A model generated the notes under the pieces. That model had not been told where the DNA came from and ran no database searches. It worked only from the letters and a program-made list of their open reading frames with translations. From Rhodamnia argentea (lineage: Eukaryota; Streptophyta; Magnoliopsida; Myrtales; Myrtaceae): a DNA stretch of 64,000 nucleotides. The stretch covers positions 4,278,001 to 4,342,000 of the forward strand of contig NC_063150.1 of the NCBI RefSeq assembly GCF_020921035.1. The letters run 5' to 3'. Each line of letters begins with the position of its first letter. Position 1 is the first letter of the stretch. Below are positions 1-12,163 of the stretch, piece by piece. Position numbers and translations under genes: made by a program.

Positions 1-96
1 AATTTGAAGTCTATCTAACCCTTCGTTATTTTCTTTTTATCGGTTATAGATAAATGATCGAATTGAATTATGTTAATACTAATTTCAAAGGTACAG

Positions 97-545
97 CCAC
101 ACAACCATCACCGCCACGGCCACAGCCGCAGCAGCTGCACTACAACTCATGTCCAGGAGCAATCAATAGCCATCTGCATCAATACCCTAACCAGACCGCA
201 CCCGCCATCACGGGACCCACTACTCAACCGGGGCCGCCTAACCACATCATGCACAGTTATAGCATGGGAGCGGTACCCAACTCTCAGCCGCCACCCGCGG
301 CAGCCGGAGGAAACAAAACTCTGATGGGTTTGGCGAGTCAGACCTTCGTCAATAGCGCTGCTGATCAGGTGGCACAGACCCTCGTGCAGGAGATGCTGAG
401 TGGCATTAGCGGCGGGAACGTTAACGGTGACACTGGCTCCAGCTATGGCGGCGACGGTGGAGGAGGGGATTTTTCTTCTACATCTATTATGGGCGTCGGA
501 TCATCAATCTTGAGCACCGTGCTCGGAGGGTCTTCAGATTCTTAG
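97..545 (+). CDS. C-terminal exon of an unrecognised gene (5' part outside window)
   Basis: An open frame of about 149 codons ends in TAG at 543-545. The probable 3' splice site is the CAG at 94-96, preceded by a good branch-point-like TACTAAT around 77-83. The in-frame ATG at 54 directly follows an in-frame TAA (51-53), so an internal or terminal exon starting near 97 is more likely than a free ORF. The encoded tail is rich in Pro, Gln and His at first. It then has a moderately conserved-looking helix (GLASQTFVNSAADQVAQTLV) and a Gly/Ser-rich end (GVGSSILSTVLGGSSDS). I do not recognise the family. GC-rich codon use, unlike the AT-rich flanks, supports real coding. Upstream exons are missing. 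Confidence 0.5.
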
Positions 546-1891
546 GATCAGTAAAAATTCAAATCCAAGGTCACGACTCAGCTAATCGAATACAATGAAA
601 ACCAGAAACCAGACAGAACCGCAACGTTTTAAGCTTATATGGTCGCGTTATCGAGTGCACGTACCTGATGGATTGAATTTGCAGTTTCTTTTGGTCAATG
701 TCAACGTTTTGTGTTTCAGATTAAAGCTCAGCTTCCCCTCTCGCCCGAGGTCCGCCATTGATGCTAATGCTAGCTGGTTAATATCGAAAGATAAAATAAA
801 AGAGGAGGTCATGATCAGTGCGAGCCAGTGATGCGTGTGCATGGTTGGAGGCTGAATTAGTCAACGGCTTGAAGAAGTCGCAGTTTGTAACAATGCAAGG
901 AAAGAAGAGACATGGTAAAGGAAAAAGTCAACTACTTCGATGAAAGTCTCTACATTTCTGCTCATGCAATAGATGGTGATTTACATTCAAAGAATCTGGC
1001 ATTGCTTGAACGCTCGTACTGTCGTGACAACTGTGTTTAGCAACACAATGGATTTGGATTTTGGATTTAAGACCAGGAGGGAGTCAAAAAGATTAAAAAT
1101 GACGGTAGAGGAATGAAGATCAACTAGCTAGATACCCGTCCGTTATAATCATCAACTACAGACGGCGAATTGCTTGACAACTAGCATCAGCTCGTCTCAA
1201 CAGCCGAAGGAAGTTCAAATTTACCTAAGTCGTTAAGTAAAAACCTCAGAATCCGGCCGAGCAGAGAAAGCAAATCCCTGAGCTTGCAAGAAACGTTCAT
1301 GAAGCTGTAAAGGCTAAAAGAGTATGCTACAAATTTTTTCCTGTCATCTCGGGCATTTCGCTTGTCGAGTGTCGTCTTCCACACGAGAGTTTTGCATGTT
1401 TAAGACAGTGCGATGACATTGACCTAAAGAACACATCGTCCAAGTAACTGTCATGAATATGACAAGCTTCGTAGCAAGATTTAACCAGTTCAAGAGAAGC
1501 AACATAGCCGGGATCATTCTTCGCTTTAGCTCCTTTTATCAAGTAGGTCTGGAAGCCCATGAAAAAATTAAGCTGTCCACAGTTTCAGAGTGAGAACTAC
1601 TCTGTTCTCAATACAATCAAGCTGTCCACAGCTTCAGAATGAGAACTACTCTGTTCTCAATACTCGGTGCCTCTGAGGACACCAATCATTTCAAACTTGT
1701 AATTCACAAAAGATCTATGGAAGAAATTAGATTTTCCATGAAGAGGACAAATGATAAAAGTTAAATCATATTCGTGTTCCTACAACACCATGTTGCCTTC
1801 GGAGAGCATAACCTCAAAAGCTTCTCTCTCTCTCTCTAACGAAGACGGAAGATGCAACCATATAAAAGTGCAGTTTTCAGGTTCTTCAATG
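546..1891. other. Intergenic DNA between the edge gene and ORRM6
   Basis: No gene is supported here. It probably contains the 3' UTRs of the convergent genes on either side. A minus-strand open frame at 1327-1560 (77 codons, starting MGFQTYLIKG) has mixed amino-acid composition but no recognised family and no convincing splice partners. The only clear structure is a short tandem duplication at 1570-1664. Confidence 0.5.
1570..1664. repeat. Two-copy tandem duplication, period 49 bp
   Basis: About 46 bp starting AAGCTGTCCACAG is present at 1570-1615 and again at 1619-1664 with roughly three mismatches, including the shared run GAGAACTACTCTGTTCTCAA. The near identity suggests a recent local duplication. 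It lies in non-coding DNA downstream of ORRM6, possibly in or just past its 3' UTR. Confidence 0.85.
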
Positions 1892-3835
1892 CTATCTCGG
1901 GTTCTGTTTTTGGATTTGGCGGAGCTCTGATCTCGGTTTGGCGACTTCCACAAATATAACCCTGCCATCCAAAAACTGGAGAAAGAAGAAGCAGTTAGCA
2001 ATTCGCAGTTGAAATTCTTTCCAGGCACTATTAGACATAGACAGGGATTTCATCAAGATGCATGATCCTCCAGAAGAAATACAAAAATCAACCCACTGTG
2101 GATGTACGATAACTAAATCTTCTCGAAGTGTTTGACTCATTAAAAACAGAAGAGCATAATCAACCAGTTGATTAGTTTCCAGAACTACAGAAATGACGCA
2201 GAATAACTCATGGTTTTTGTCATGCTGGGCAGCCAGTCATTTTCATAGAGTGTCCCCTCCCCTGGAAAAAGGAGAAACACCAGAAACCTCAAAATAACAA
2301 CAATACAAATGTGTGTAATAACTGATCATTGACTTAATGTCGAAGCTAATGTCATCTACATTTTTATGGACGTTTTCATAAATGGAATAATCCTCTTTCC
2401 CTTCAAAGATATTCGCTCTTTACCTTCCCGTGCATCCCTTCAATGGCTCTTTGAGCCTCTTCCTCAGTTGCATATCGGACGAAAGCAAATCCTCTTGGTC
2501 TATTCGCAATCTTATCCATCACCAGATTAACTGCGCAGCAAAAGACCTTCCTTCAGGACCCGTGTTTATGTAGGAATGGATTGGATAAATGAAGCAATCA
2601 AGTAGTAAAAACAACCAAGAAATAGATGAATAAGGAATTAATGTTTCTTGCCTTCCACAAGCTGACCAAAGTTCTCGAAAGCATTCCTTAAACTCTCATC
2701 AGTGGTCCGGAAAGAAAGCCCTGTGTTGTACGATAAACCACATAAGATCACTATGGAAGAAACCATGCCTCAAACAATTCTCTACAGTAGCCCAAAAGAG
2801 AAATTACATCTTCCAATGAGGTAGAACTCATCATTTCATAGTTGGGATGCATAACTATGACCAAACATCATGTATCACTGCTTTCAGCCCACAAATTGGT
2901 GTTGAAACGGACATTCGCCAACCATCGGAGTGGCAGAACCGACATTTAAGTCGTCAACACTCAAAAAGAAGTAAAGGCATTAGACCCTTCTGCTTAGGCT
3001 ATTCTTATAACAGTAGGCTCTTATTATAAATACCGCCGCCCATCATATTTCCGTTTATCGCTTCAAATATAACACATATTGCCAAAAAAAGGACGACGAG
3101 AATCCAAAGCCGAAGTAGCCGAAGAAAGCAACTCAAAAAGATTAACACTTCAAGAAACATGGCATGAAAGTGCACCAGTATTACTTGACATGATAAAAGA
3201 ATTAGATAGCATCTCAATGTAGAAAACTCTACACAGTCGATTAAAGGAAAGGCAATCCAAATAAGCCAGAATTCGAATCGCTAATATGAGCATAAACGGA
3301 GCATTCACCGCCAATTACACAACTTAGAATCTAGACGGACATCGTAATACAATCACAGCAACTCAAATTAAGTCAAACTCAGTCCGAACAGTCAATTATT
3401 AAGTGAACGACGCTGATCAACATCGCGATTTCAGCTCCACCACGTCCGCATTAGTTAATTGAGCACTGCAGACATGTAATGAAAAAAGCAAAGACTCATC
3501 TTGAAAACTGAACAAAGAAAGAAGAGGAAGAGGAAGAGGACCTGACCACTGACATAGAGCTTCTTGCTCGAGCGGCTGAAAGGAGGAGGGCTAGGATTCG
3601 AGGGTGAAGACGACGAAGAAGGTGACGAAGAAGAAGAAGGAAGGCAAGCCAACACAAAGCAACTGGGACGCGCGAGAGATAAAGAGGGCATATTCCCCTT
3701 AAATGAAGCGCGAGAGACGCAGAGAGTGAGAGGCGGGAAGCTACGCTGACATTTGACCTCTCGCTCCACGTGAGCTTCACCGGAAAGCGATGATGGTGGA
3801 GCCGTCGCCAAGAAGACGATCCCACCAGTCGCCAT
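1892..3835 (-). CDS. ORRM6: Chloroplast single-RRM RNA-binding protein, ORRM6-like
   Basis: Four exons, 3835-3547, 2720-2652, 2530-2424 and 1975-1892, join to 183 codons (182 aa). Residues 1-85 form a Ser/Pro-rich, plastid-type transit region. The RRM follows, with RNP2 KLYVSGL around residue 92, the stretch SFRTTDESLRNAFENFG, RNP1 RGFAFVRY at 132-139, and the closing strand LDGRVIFVEVAKPRS. The short basic tail and exon order match organelle RRM proteins of the Arabidopsis ORRM6 type, which act in C-to-U editing and stabilisation of some plastid transcripts. That function is family knowledge, not visible here. Intron 2 has a GC donor (GAAG then GCAAGA) because no in-frame GT donor exists. 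The gene is divergent from the DHH gene. Another plastid small RRM protein is the main alternative identity. Confidence 0.85.
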
Positions 3836-3874
3836 TCTTGCTGCTTCAGCGTGCGGTGTGCACCCGACGGAGGA

Positions 3875-3905
<31 letters not shown>

Positions 3906-4082
3906 GCAGTAGTTATCTCCCCTGCGCGACTTTGACATGGCCCGATTGGCCCGCTCGATCAAGCCCACTAAGTACCGGGCCGCGTTTAACCTGATTGGCC
4001 CGCTCTCTTCTTCTTCTTCTCTTCCTCTTCTTCTGCGTTTAACCCGCCACGACAGAACCGGAGTAAATTAAATCATCAATCA
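3836..4082. promoter_or_regulatory. Bidirectional promoter between ORRM6 and the DHH gene
   Basis: Only 247 bp separate the two start codons. The interval has a pure (AG)n run at 3880-3904. A direct repeat GATTGGCCCGCTC lies at 3944-3956 and 3993-4005; it combines an inverted CCAAT box (ATTGG) with a GGCCC site-II-like core. CGGGCCGCG lies between them, and GCGTTTAACC occurs twice. There is no strong TATA box. This architecture is typical of TATA-less housekeeping and organelle-protein promoters. Direction-specific use is inferred. Confidence 0.65.
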
Positions 4083-7000
4083 ATGGCTCTCAACTACAGT
4101 TTGGGCTTGAGTACCGCCATGGCCGCACTCGGAACCACGAAGAAATCGGCGGTGTTGTACCACTACCCATGCCCAGATGGCGCTTTGGCCGCTCTGGCAG
4201 CTCATATTTACTTTTCTGCCACGTCTCTTCCCGCTCTCTTCTTCCCCAACACGGTCTACGCTCCCCTGGCTCCCCACCACCTGCCTCTCCACGAAATCGG
4301 CGACCTCTACCTTCTCGACTTCGTGGGTCCCTCCAGTTTCGTCCGGGAAATCTCACCCCATGTCTCCAGGTAAATCGTTCTATCGATACTTCAACTGTAT
4401 CTTGCTTTGTTTTACTGTTTGTGTGCTGGATAAGCAATTTTTCTTCTGGTTCGGGTCAACAAGAACACCAGCTCAGGCTTGGTAGATGGCTGGTTCATGG
4501 TGTTGATTTCCAATTCTTATGCGTCGTTGCTTGATTTTTAGCATTTTAGAATGTCCCTTTTCTCTATCTGTCTGTTTGATTGAGATTGTGTGCTTGATGA
4601 GCAAATATTTTTCTGGGTCAACAAGGGCAGCAGCTCAGGCTTCTGGGTGAATCATGAATGGCTGGTTCTTGGTGTTGATTATCGTCTGCCTTATTTCTCG
4701 ATTCTTGTTATTAAAGAGAGGAAACCTTTTGGTTATCTATTAATTTGTTTTGGTTCAAAATTGTGAATTTCACATATTCTTAAGATGCGTGTGAGTGAGG
4801 GGAGGGTCAAAGATATGCTTGACGTACACTGGTGACCATCACAGATCTGTTGATCTCATCAAAGTAATATTTGTGGATGATGTGGCAGAACTTTTGTGGT
4901 TTATATTCATGTTGCTTTTGTGGGTGTAGGGTGGTTATTTTGGATCATCACAAGACTGCCCTTGAGATGCTTACTGGTGATGGATGCAATGTTGGAAAGA
5001 ATGTTGTTAAGATTTTAGATATGGAGAGGAGTGGAGCTACGATTGCTTACGATTACTTCAAAGAGAAGGTCGTTGGGGACGATAAAGTTCGAGAATTGGA
5101 GAGGATGAGGAGATTGTTTGAGTACATCGAAGATGGGGATCTTTGGCGATGGCGTTTACCTAACAGCAAGGCTTTCTCTAGCGGTTTGAAGGACTTGAAC
5201 ATTGAATTTGATGTGCGGTTGAATCCCTCTTTGTTTCAGCAGGTGATTTGGACAATAGCAGTTTTATTCTTTGAGCACAGAAAGAGCTACCATATTCTCA
5301 TCTCATATGTTCATAGAGTTGTGGACTTTGAGGGAAAAGCGATGAAGGCACTGGATAGATTCTCATGTTACTTCCACTTTTATCTACACATGCTTTGTAA
5401 AAGGTGTGGGGACCACGGTGGATGTAGCTAGCATCGGATGCTGACAATGATAGAAATCGGTTTTTTATTCTGGACTAATATCTGAATTATATGATGCAAC
5501 TTCTCTAACTTGAACTCGGTGATCGAGGGTGGACATTGCCTGTCTAAGCATAAGCTTGTCTCACCATAAACCAATATGAGGACCGAAGTTTCTTCAATAT
5601 CAGTAGATATTGTAAATTTGAAAGCAATGGTTTGTTTTGGTTTCTAATCATTGCACGCCATTCTTCGAGCTCTGCATACCTTTTCTCTATAGGTATTAGG
5701 TGTATGCCTTCCTTGTCCTGTCAAAGTAAGCCATGTATCAACATAAACTCGTTGTAAACAGCACTAAATAGATTGAAGCTTACTTTTGTGTACTCAATCA
5801 AAGCATGTACTTCTGACACAGAAGAATGGGAAAAAAAAAAAAAAGAGGGTCGGGTCTTTACGGAACTTGCTGTATTTTTTGCAGTTGCTTTCTTTAGATT
5901 TGGAGGCGGTCATTAACCGAGGCATGTTGAGCTTATCACAGAAGCAAAAGTTGATAGATGACGCGCTTGACCAGTCATATGAAATATCTCTGGGAAATGG
6001 AGCTTGTGGACGTTGTCTGGTATGGTGCATGTAATTTTGATCATCATCTGAGAAATTTCCACAAGACCTTGTTTTACAGAAGTTGATTTTATCGTGAAGG
6101 CATACTTGTGCTTTGGGATTGGTCTGGTGCTTGCCTAAATCAGTCGGACTTGTATAATTTTTTTGTATATTAGATTTAATGCTTATACTTTGGTGTCACA
6201 TAGATATGCATCATTTTATAGGCTGTCGATGCAGACGCGATATCAGAATTGAGAAGTGAATTGGGAAAGCAGTTGGCAGATAAAAGTTACAAGACGAAAT
6301 TGAGGTTTGTGGAATCTACTCTGGAGACTTTCCCATCATATATGTGCACTGTTGGCTTGTCCGATTGATTTGTTAATTTGGTTGTGAGTGGTGCTTCTCA
6401 CAGTATCTAATGATATTTATGAGCTTATAGCCCCATATTCATCAAATTATTTCCATGTCTGATTCACAGACTGTTCATGGAACTCTTTTGTGAGCTTGCA
6501 AAACGTGACAAGAGAAACTTTTGAAAGGTTTTCTCAATGTTGACACACTTCTGACCAACAAATAGAGGCAGACTAAGACAAGCTCTGGTATTGTGAGGAG
6601 GATGTGACTTAGTGGGGTATTCTTTTGGTTTCTTCTTCTGTAATGTTCACCAAGGATTTGACCATTTGAATTTATTGAACATTGAGGATGTGACTTAGTG
6701 GGGCATTCTATGGTCAGTCATATTCATTTACCATTTGTTTCCCTGTATTTACAGTAGTTTAACACGTCACATATAGTTTCACTTCCAAATTTGTTGCAAG
6801 TTTTTTCCAATGTCCTGAGTCTGTTGACTATGGTTTTGCACACTCATTACTGATTGACCCTTTTCCATTTGACATAACATAGGGGATGTTTATCTCATTG
6901 TAATCCTGTTCCCTCATACTAGGGGCATCGGCGCTGTGGTGTACAGAGTGCCAGAACTTGAAAACAATCAGTTACTGAAAGTTAGCCTTCGGAGCCTGGA

Positions 7001-7218
7001 TTGTGAAGACACTACACCCATTTCGCAGGTAATTCATTTTTTTTCTCTTGACAACGTGTAATTCTCAGTATACACTCATTTATTCATATATATGACTTAA
7101 AAGTCTTGAAGCTGATTGCGTATTACTGATGTAGAATTTCGGAGGGGGTGGGCATCGAAATGCCAGTTCCTTCATGATAAGCTCTGCAGAGTTTGAGCAA
7201 TGGAAAGTCCAGCAATAA
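4083..7218 (+). CDS. DHH/DHHA1-family phosphoesterase
   Basis: Six exons (4083-4369, 4930-5242, 5885-6019, 6222-6304, 6923-7028, 7135-7218) join in phase to 336 codons (335 aa). The N-terminal DHH domain shows YHYPCPDGALAALA (metal-binding Asp near residue 32), LYLLDFVG, and the name-giving LDHHKTA at 100-106. The C-terminal DHHA1 domain ends in GGGGHRNASS at about 311-320, the substrate-binding glycine loop. Bacterial relatives (NrnA, RecJ) are Mn-dependent phosphodiesterases or exonucleases acting on short nucleotides. The plant homologue's substrate is not known to me, so I give no symbol. No clear transit peptide is visible. Intron 2 (5243-5884) starts with a long open read-through of the exon 2 frame, but homology supports splicing to TTGCTTTCTTTAGATTTGG at 5885. 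Confidence 0.9.
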
Positions 7219-7867
7219 ACACTATTTCTTTGCCCTTTTAGGCAAAAATCATGTAGACTGTGAATTAGATATCCCCTCTGATTAATTTATTCGTTTGTTT
7301 GTCGCCAGCTGTTTTTCTATGATGTAGAGTTAAAATTTGCCATTCGGTTGTTATATTTTTTCATCTCTTTGTGTTACTCGCGAGAGACTCCATGGATCTA
7401 ATAACTGCTGAAAATGGAGTTGATGATATGGACATTCACTTGCCACCAAATGTAAACATCTTGCTTGCTCTAAGATAAAGATCAAAGGATTGATTGAGGA
7501 GAAGACACAATTCGACTTTCATAATGATGTTTGTTTCCCTGTTGTTGTTACACATGTTTAAGGTAAACAAAAAAAAAAAAAAAACAGATGACCACATAAC
7601 ACGTGATTGTCAAAATAACCCAAGTCATGCTCACAGCTTTGTTTCTTGCAGAAACCACCACTAAGAAAGAGACCACAATGACAAAAATTAAACAAAAAGA
7701 AAGAAAAAAAGAAAAGGATACGGATGTATGCCAAATTAGAAATCCTCCCCCAAAAAAATTGAAGATTAAATAAACTTGCTGACCCTGTAATTAAGTTAAT
7801 CTGAACAAGAACTTGCAATATCCTGGTTATTCTCCCGCCAATCACAATAAATTTGGGATCACCCTCC
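7219..7867. other. 3' intergenic space between convergent DHH and NAC genes
   Basis: AT-rich DNA with an (A)n run near 7570 and a minus-strand T/F-rich open frame that is low complexity. No gene is supported. It should hold both 3' UTRs. Confidence 0.6.
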
Positions 7868-10845
7868 TCAATTTGAAAAATTCAAGGGTGACACTTCTTC
7901 CCCAAAATCTCCACCCGTTGGAGGAGCATTAGGGTTTGATGTGCCCCACCCACCATCATCGGTGATGAACTGCATCCATGAATCATCCTTGTCATCCTCT
8001 TGTTCCATGAACGAGGATGATGCAATGGGGACATCTGGTGAGTTGTTTTCCCACTCCTGGCTCATGACAGCACCTTGTGAGCTCTCCATGAAGGACAAGC
8101 TCCACTGGCCTTGGTCTTCCACTTCATTGCCAAACCCATTTTTCTTGAAAACGCGACACAGTGCATATGAATCCTGCAAGCGATTCGATCGATAATTGAG
8201 ATCGTGTCAAGATATACGGATGTTATTCTTCCTTTCTAATTTTTCAGGGTCAAAGTCGATGAGGAAAACAGTTGACAATTCTTCACGCGGCACGCACCAT
8301 CTATGACCTTATGGAAATTACAAGCAAAATTTCTGTTCTAACCTGTAGCCTGAATTTGAGGTTAGCAATAAGTTCCATATATCACCCCTGAAATTTGGAG
8401 GGGAAAAGAAAGAAACCTTGAATGGGGATGCATGTGTTCATTTAGCTGTGATTTGAAAAATTCAAGATCCTTCTTGGGAGGAGTGGTCAACAATTTGGGC
8501 TGACTTTGGAGTTCTAAAGTTTTCACAGGCCCCAATCTGTTTTCCAATATTTTTACGTGTGCTTTTTACAAATTGGGGATTTGATGAGAGACTGAGAGCT
8601 GGAAATTGACTGAAAAAGCTGGTCGGTCAAGAAAGCTATTAAAGGGACTTCAGATCAGAGTGCAACAGAGAGGAGCACCAATTAATCTGTCTAGTTTATA
8701 GACCTACATCATGATTAAATAATATGAATCGGCCTCGAACCAGTTTATATTATCATCAAATGATCCGAACTCGAGATCTAAGAAAACCCTTTTGTTTGGA
8801 TAGTATGTTCCGAAATTCGAGAAGCCAGGCCAAGAGGATGGCAAGCGCTATTTATAATATCCCAATACACTTTCAATTGATGCACTCTACATGCAAATAT
8901 TTGCCAACCAAAATAAGAAATTGATTTTTCTTCGTCTGACCCGTTTTTTAAAGTTGTTTTGGGAATATGATTGCTATAACCTAGCTTAATGATTCCAGAG
9001 CTTAGGCAAGCACTTCCCTTTTCCCCTTGGACAAGCAATAAAGCGAAAGTGCAAGCTGAAATTCTGCTTATGTCTCAAAAAAATACTGCTTTCACAGCTG
9101 CAAAAGCTTAGAAATAATATTAGATTAATCGTGGAATCTACAAGATTGGAAAAGTGAGTGAGTGAGAGGACATTAGAGAGACAAGACAAATCAATGAATA
9201 TAATATATTGTATATTTGGACTAGAGAAGAGATCGAGTCATATGGGCAGACGAGGATTGTACTTTTGTCTGATTATGGAAGAGAAAGCGAAGGGCGGACA
9301 CTTGTCGGTCAAGAGATGGAGACCACCACCAACGCAAGTAAAGAATATGTCAGAGGGATAGTCCAATGATCATACATTTCTTGGAATAATATAATAAAAA
9401 AATTTGTGCCCTCGTTTATAAAGAAAGATGTCAATTCTAGCATAGTGAGGGAATGGCAAAAACCCTAGCTTTTCATGCATGCAAGAATCATGCACTTTCT
9501 CACGTTCATCATCCTCATTAGATAATCCTGTGTCTTGTCCATCTATACGAGGCCCCTTTGGATCTGATGATTTGCTTATCATGATGGTTTTTTTTTTTTA
9601 AATCTTTACTAGTATTTTGTTAAGGGTATACACATAGCACGGTCACAAGAACTTAAAGAAAAGAATTTCATCTTCTTATCCCCATTAGTTAGCCCTACTT
9701 CTGCGAGAATTTCACAATGGAAATGAGCATGGAGTGAGCTAGAGAAGTTATTACTTCTCCATTGTCTATTGGAAATAGATGAGTTTTTATTAGCCTAATG
9801 ACCATATTTTGTGTAATGCATTGATATAATGAGACACAAGACCTTTTTTGTGGATAAAAATAATCTATCACAAGTTTAGAAAAATATGGAAACATGTGTA
9901 TATTGGCTTTTTTGTGATCCAAAGGTGAAAAACAAAGTCCCGAAATCAAGTTTTGGGAACAATATTTCGGCGAGGGTAATAAAAATCATTACTTGAGATA
10001 TGGGATTTTTCATAATTTTGGTTGATTCTACAAGACGGGTTGATTTGTATGTATATATATTTCACAAGAATGAGAAAACAAGCTCTCTTAATCCCATAGG
10101 GTCAAACTTAAAGAGATGAATTGAGTCAGAACTACTACACTGAGCTAATTACATGGAGATGATCATAACAAGCTCTTAATACTCATTAGCCAACTTCTTA
10201 ATGGAAAAAGATTAAGATTTTCTTTCGTTTCATCGTAATAATGTTGCAACAATATGAACGCCTCGCAAATAGATGGGAAAAACTTATCAAGCAATTCAAT
10301 ATGACATAGGCAAAGTGTACCTGAATTCCGGAGGTTTCTTCAGATTCCTTGTCATCGAGGCGATATTCGTGCATTACCCGGTCAGTCCCGACACCTTGAG
10401 GAGCTCGGCCTCGGTAGTAAACCAACGTCTTCTTCATTCCAATCGGTCGATTCTGGCTTGTCACTTTCCTATCCTTTCCCGTGGACTTCCAGTACCCCGC
10501 GCGTGTCGCCCTATTCGTCCTGAACCCATTCGGATACTTTCGATCTCGGGGCCCGAAGAAGTACCACTCCGGGTCTCTACTCGGCAAAAACGACTTCTCT
10601 ACAAGATCGGTCATATGACATAACAAGAAACCATCAAAACCAAAATGAAACTATCGTAAGCAGAGACGAGAGAGAGCAAGAGAGAGACCTGCCAATTCCC
10701 AAGGCTCACATTTGTAGAGATCGATCTCAGGGATGATGTCGAGTTCAATCTCTTGGCCATTGATCTTCCGCTTGAGATAGTAGTTGACAAGCTCTTCATC
10801 AGTGGGATGAAACCTAAAACCAGGAGGCAATCCAAGAGGAGCCAT
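7868..10845 (-). CDS. NAC-domain transcription factor with altered subdomain D
   Basis: Exons 10845-10689, 10598-10321 and 8173-7868 join to 247 codons (246 aa). The start is the ATG of [20 protein letters not shown]; the upstream in-frame codon at 10875 is GTG. NAC subdomains A-E are all present: [91 protein letters not shown] and [13 protein letters not shown]. Most NAC proteins read RTDWVMHEY in subdomain D; here it is GTDRVMHEY (residues 123 and 126). The C-terminal tail is short (about 85 aa), acidic and W/F-containing ([16 protein letters not shown]), resembling a transactivation tail. Intron 2 is 2.1 kb. NAC proteins bind CACG-core DNA as dimers. The exact subgroup is not certain. Confidence 0.9.
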
Positions 10846-10937
10846 TCTTGCCTTTCTTCCTTCCTTCTCTGCCACCTGGTTCTTCTCTCTTCCTTGTTAT
10901 GTCCCTGGTTTATGAAATGTTAATCGTAATGGATCAC

Positions 10938-10959
10938 TCATATATATACATTTTTTATA

Positions 10960-10994
<35 letters not shown>

Positions 10995-11000
10995 CCAAAG
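10938..11000 (-). promoter_or_regulatory. Core promoter of the NAC gene: TATA box and GA/CT tract
   Basis: On the minus strand, TATAAAAAA (plus 10951-10959) lies about 107 bp before the NAC start codon, preceded by a (CT)n/(TCTG)n tract (plus 10961-11000). The spacing suits a TATA box with a 5' UTR of about 75 nt. CT/GA tracts are common core-promoter elements in plants. The assignment is by position and sequence only. Confidence 0.55.
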
Positions 11001-12160
11001 TCCTTTGTCTGGAAGTGTTCTTTTTCGCTTTTTCTGCTTTTGCAGATTCTCAAGAGAGAAACGTTTCACTTAAGCCCTTTCCTGCTCACCTCTCTATATC
11101 CCCCACTCCATTCTTGCACAAGCAACAGCAATGAAGCTGGTTTTGTTGTGTTTCTACACATGCAAGAACCATAATGTATGGTACATGCACTGCGAAAAGC
11201 GATAAGTGCCCAACAGGCCTAATGCCAATCTCGACTGGTTATTGTGCGTTGGATTGTTAGACGACAGAGCTATCGAGCTTCGATGAGCAGATCTTTCAGT
11301 GGACCGACCGGAAATATAGGTCGTACTAACTTGTGAGTCCGTGAATGAATGTAATTTAAGTAATCAGTTTGTTAAGTGATGTGATAGATTGCAGTTGGAT
11401 ATAGCTCAACTTGAGTCTTGCTGAAACTTATTGAGATGATTATAAATTGAGCTTAAGTGCACCTTACGCGTTGATCTGTCATGCGTCATCCATTTTTCGA
11501 TCCATACACGCTTGAATCAGCATTATACATCATGGGATAGTTTTATAGTGCACTTGAAACCTTTTATCTACCACTTATGTTAACGTCATCAACATGTCCA
11601 AATATTGGCATGCAAGTATCGAATTGATAAGATCATGAGGATGTCGTCTGTTTCGAGATCCATACCACCATATAGATGCAAATTATCATGTGCTTGCATT
11701 TGGAACTTGTATGTTTATTTCGCGCTTATAAATGTGTCGCAATATCAATCATCTTATTTCAAATAATCATTCACGCGTACCGTATTCTTACTATAATTGA
11801 TCAAGATTATTTGTAGGAAAAATGAAGAAAGAGAGAGAGAGAGAAGTGATTCCAAGGCACCCAAAAAGAAAAGAACCCACTTATCATTTCGTAAATGATA
11901 TCGCTTTGGTTGATCTTGATAACTAATAAGAAGCTAGTCCCAGCTAAATAAAAAGATAAATAAATCAAAAGAAGGTCAAATCTTGATGAAGAAGTGAAGC
12001 CGCATGCCGGGAGGAGAAAAAATTTTACTTTGGAGGGTCCTTATGTTGATTCAATCTAACTTTATAGCTTTTTTCTTTATATCCTCTCCTAACTTTTTAC
12101 GTGATTATTACTTGGCAAAGAATCCTCATTCTGCTTTGGATTTACTTTTTTGATAAGAGA
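11001..12160. other. Upstream flank of the NAC gene, no gene seen
   Basis: AT-rich non-coding DNA with a short (GA)n run near 11828-11845. Open frames are short and unrecognised. It probably includes distal NAC promoter sequence. Confidence 0.5.
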
Positions 12161-12163
12161 GAT

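Noticed and set aside
54-545. Complete 163-aa ORF starting at ATG 54
   Set aside because: An in-frame TAA directly precedes the ATG, and a branch point with CAG acceptor lies just downstream at 94-96. A 3'-terminal exon starting at 97 explains the sequence better.
3455-3546. Extension of ORRM6 exon 1 as a free-standing 126-aa ORF
   Set aside because: The frame runs into low-complexity Phe/Leu sequence after the donor at 3546. The RRM continues in exon 2.
5243-5431. Read-through of DHH exon 2 into intron 2 as coding
   Set aside because: The family sequence continues at 5885 (LLSLDLEAVINRG) in the correct phase, and the read-through has no homology. Retention would truncate the protein.
10846-10875. 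N-terminal extension of the NAC protein from 10875
   Set aside because: The codon at 10875 is GTG, not ATG. The first ATG gives the standard [10 protein letters not shown] start.
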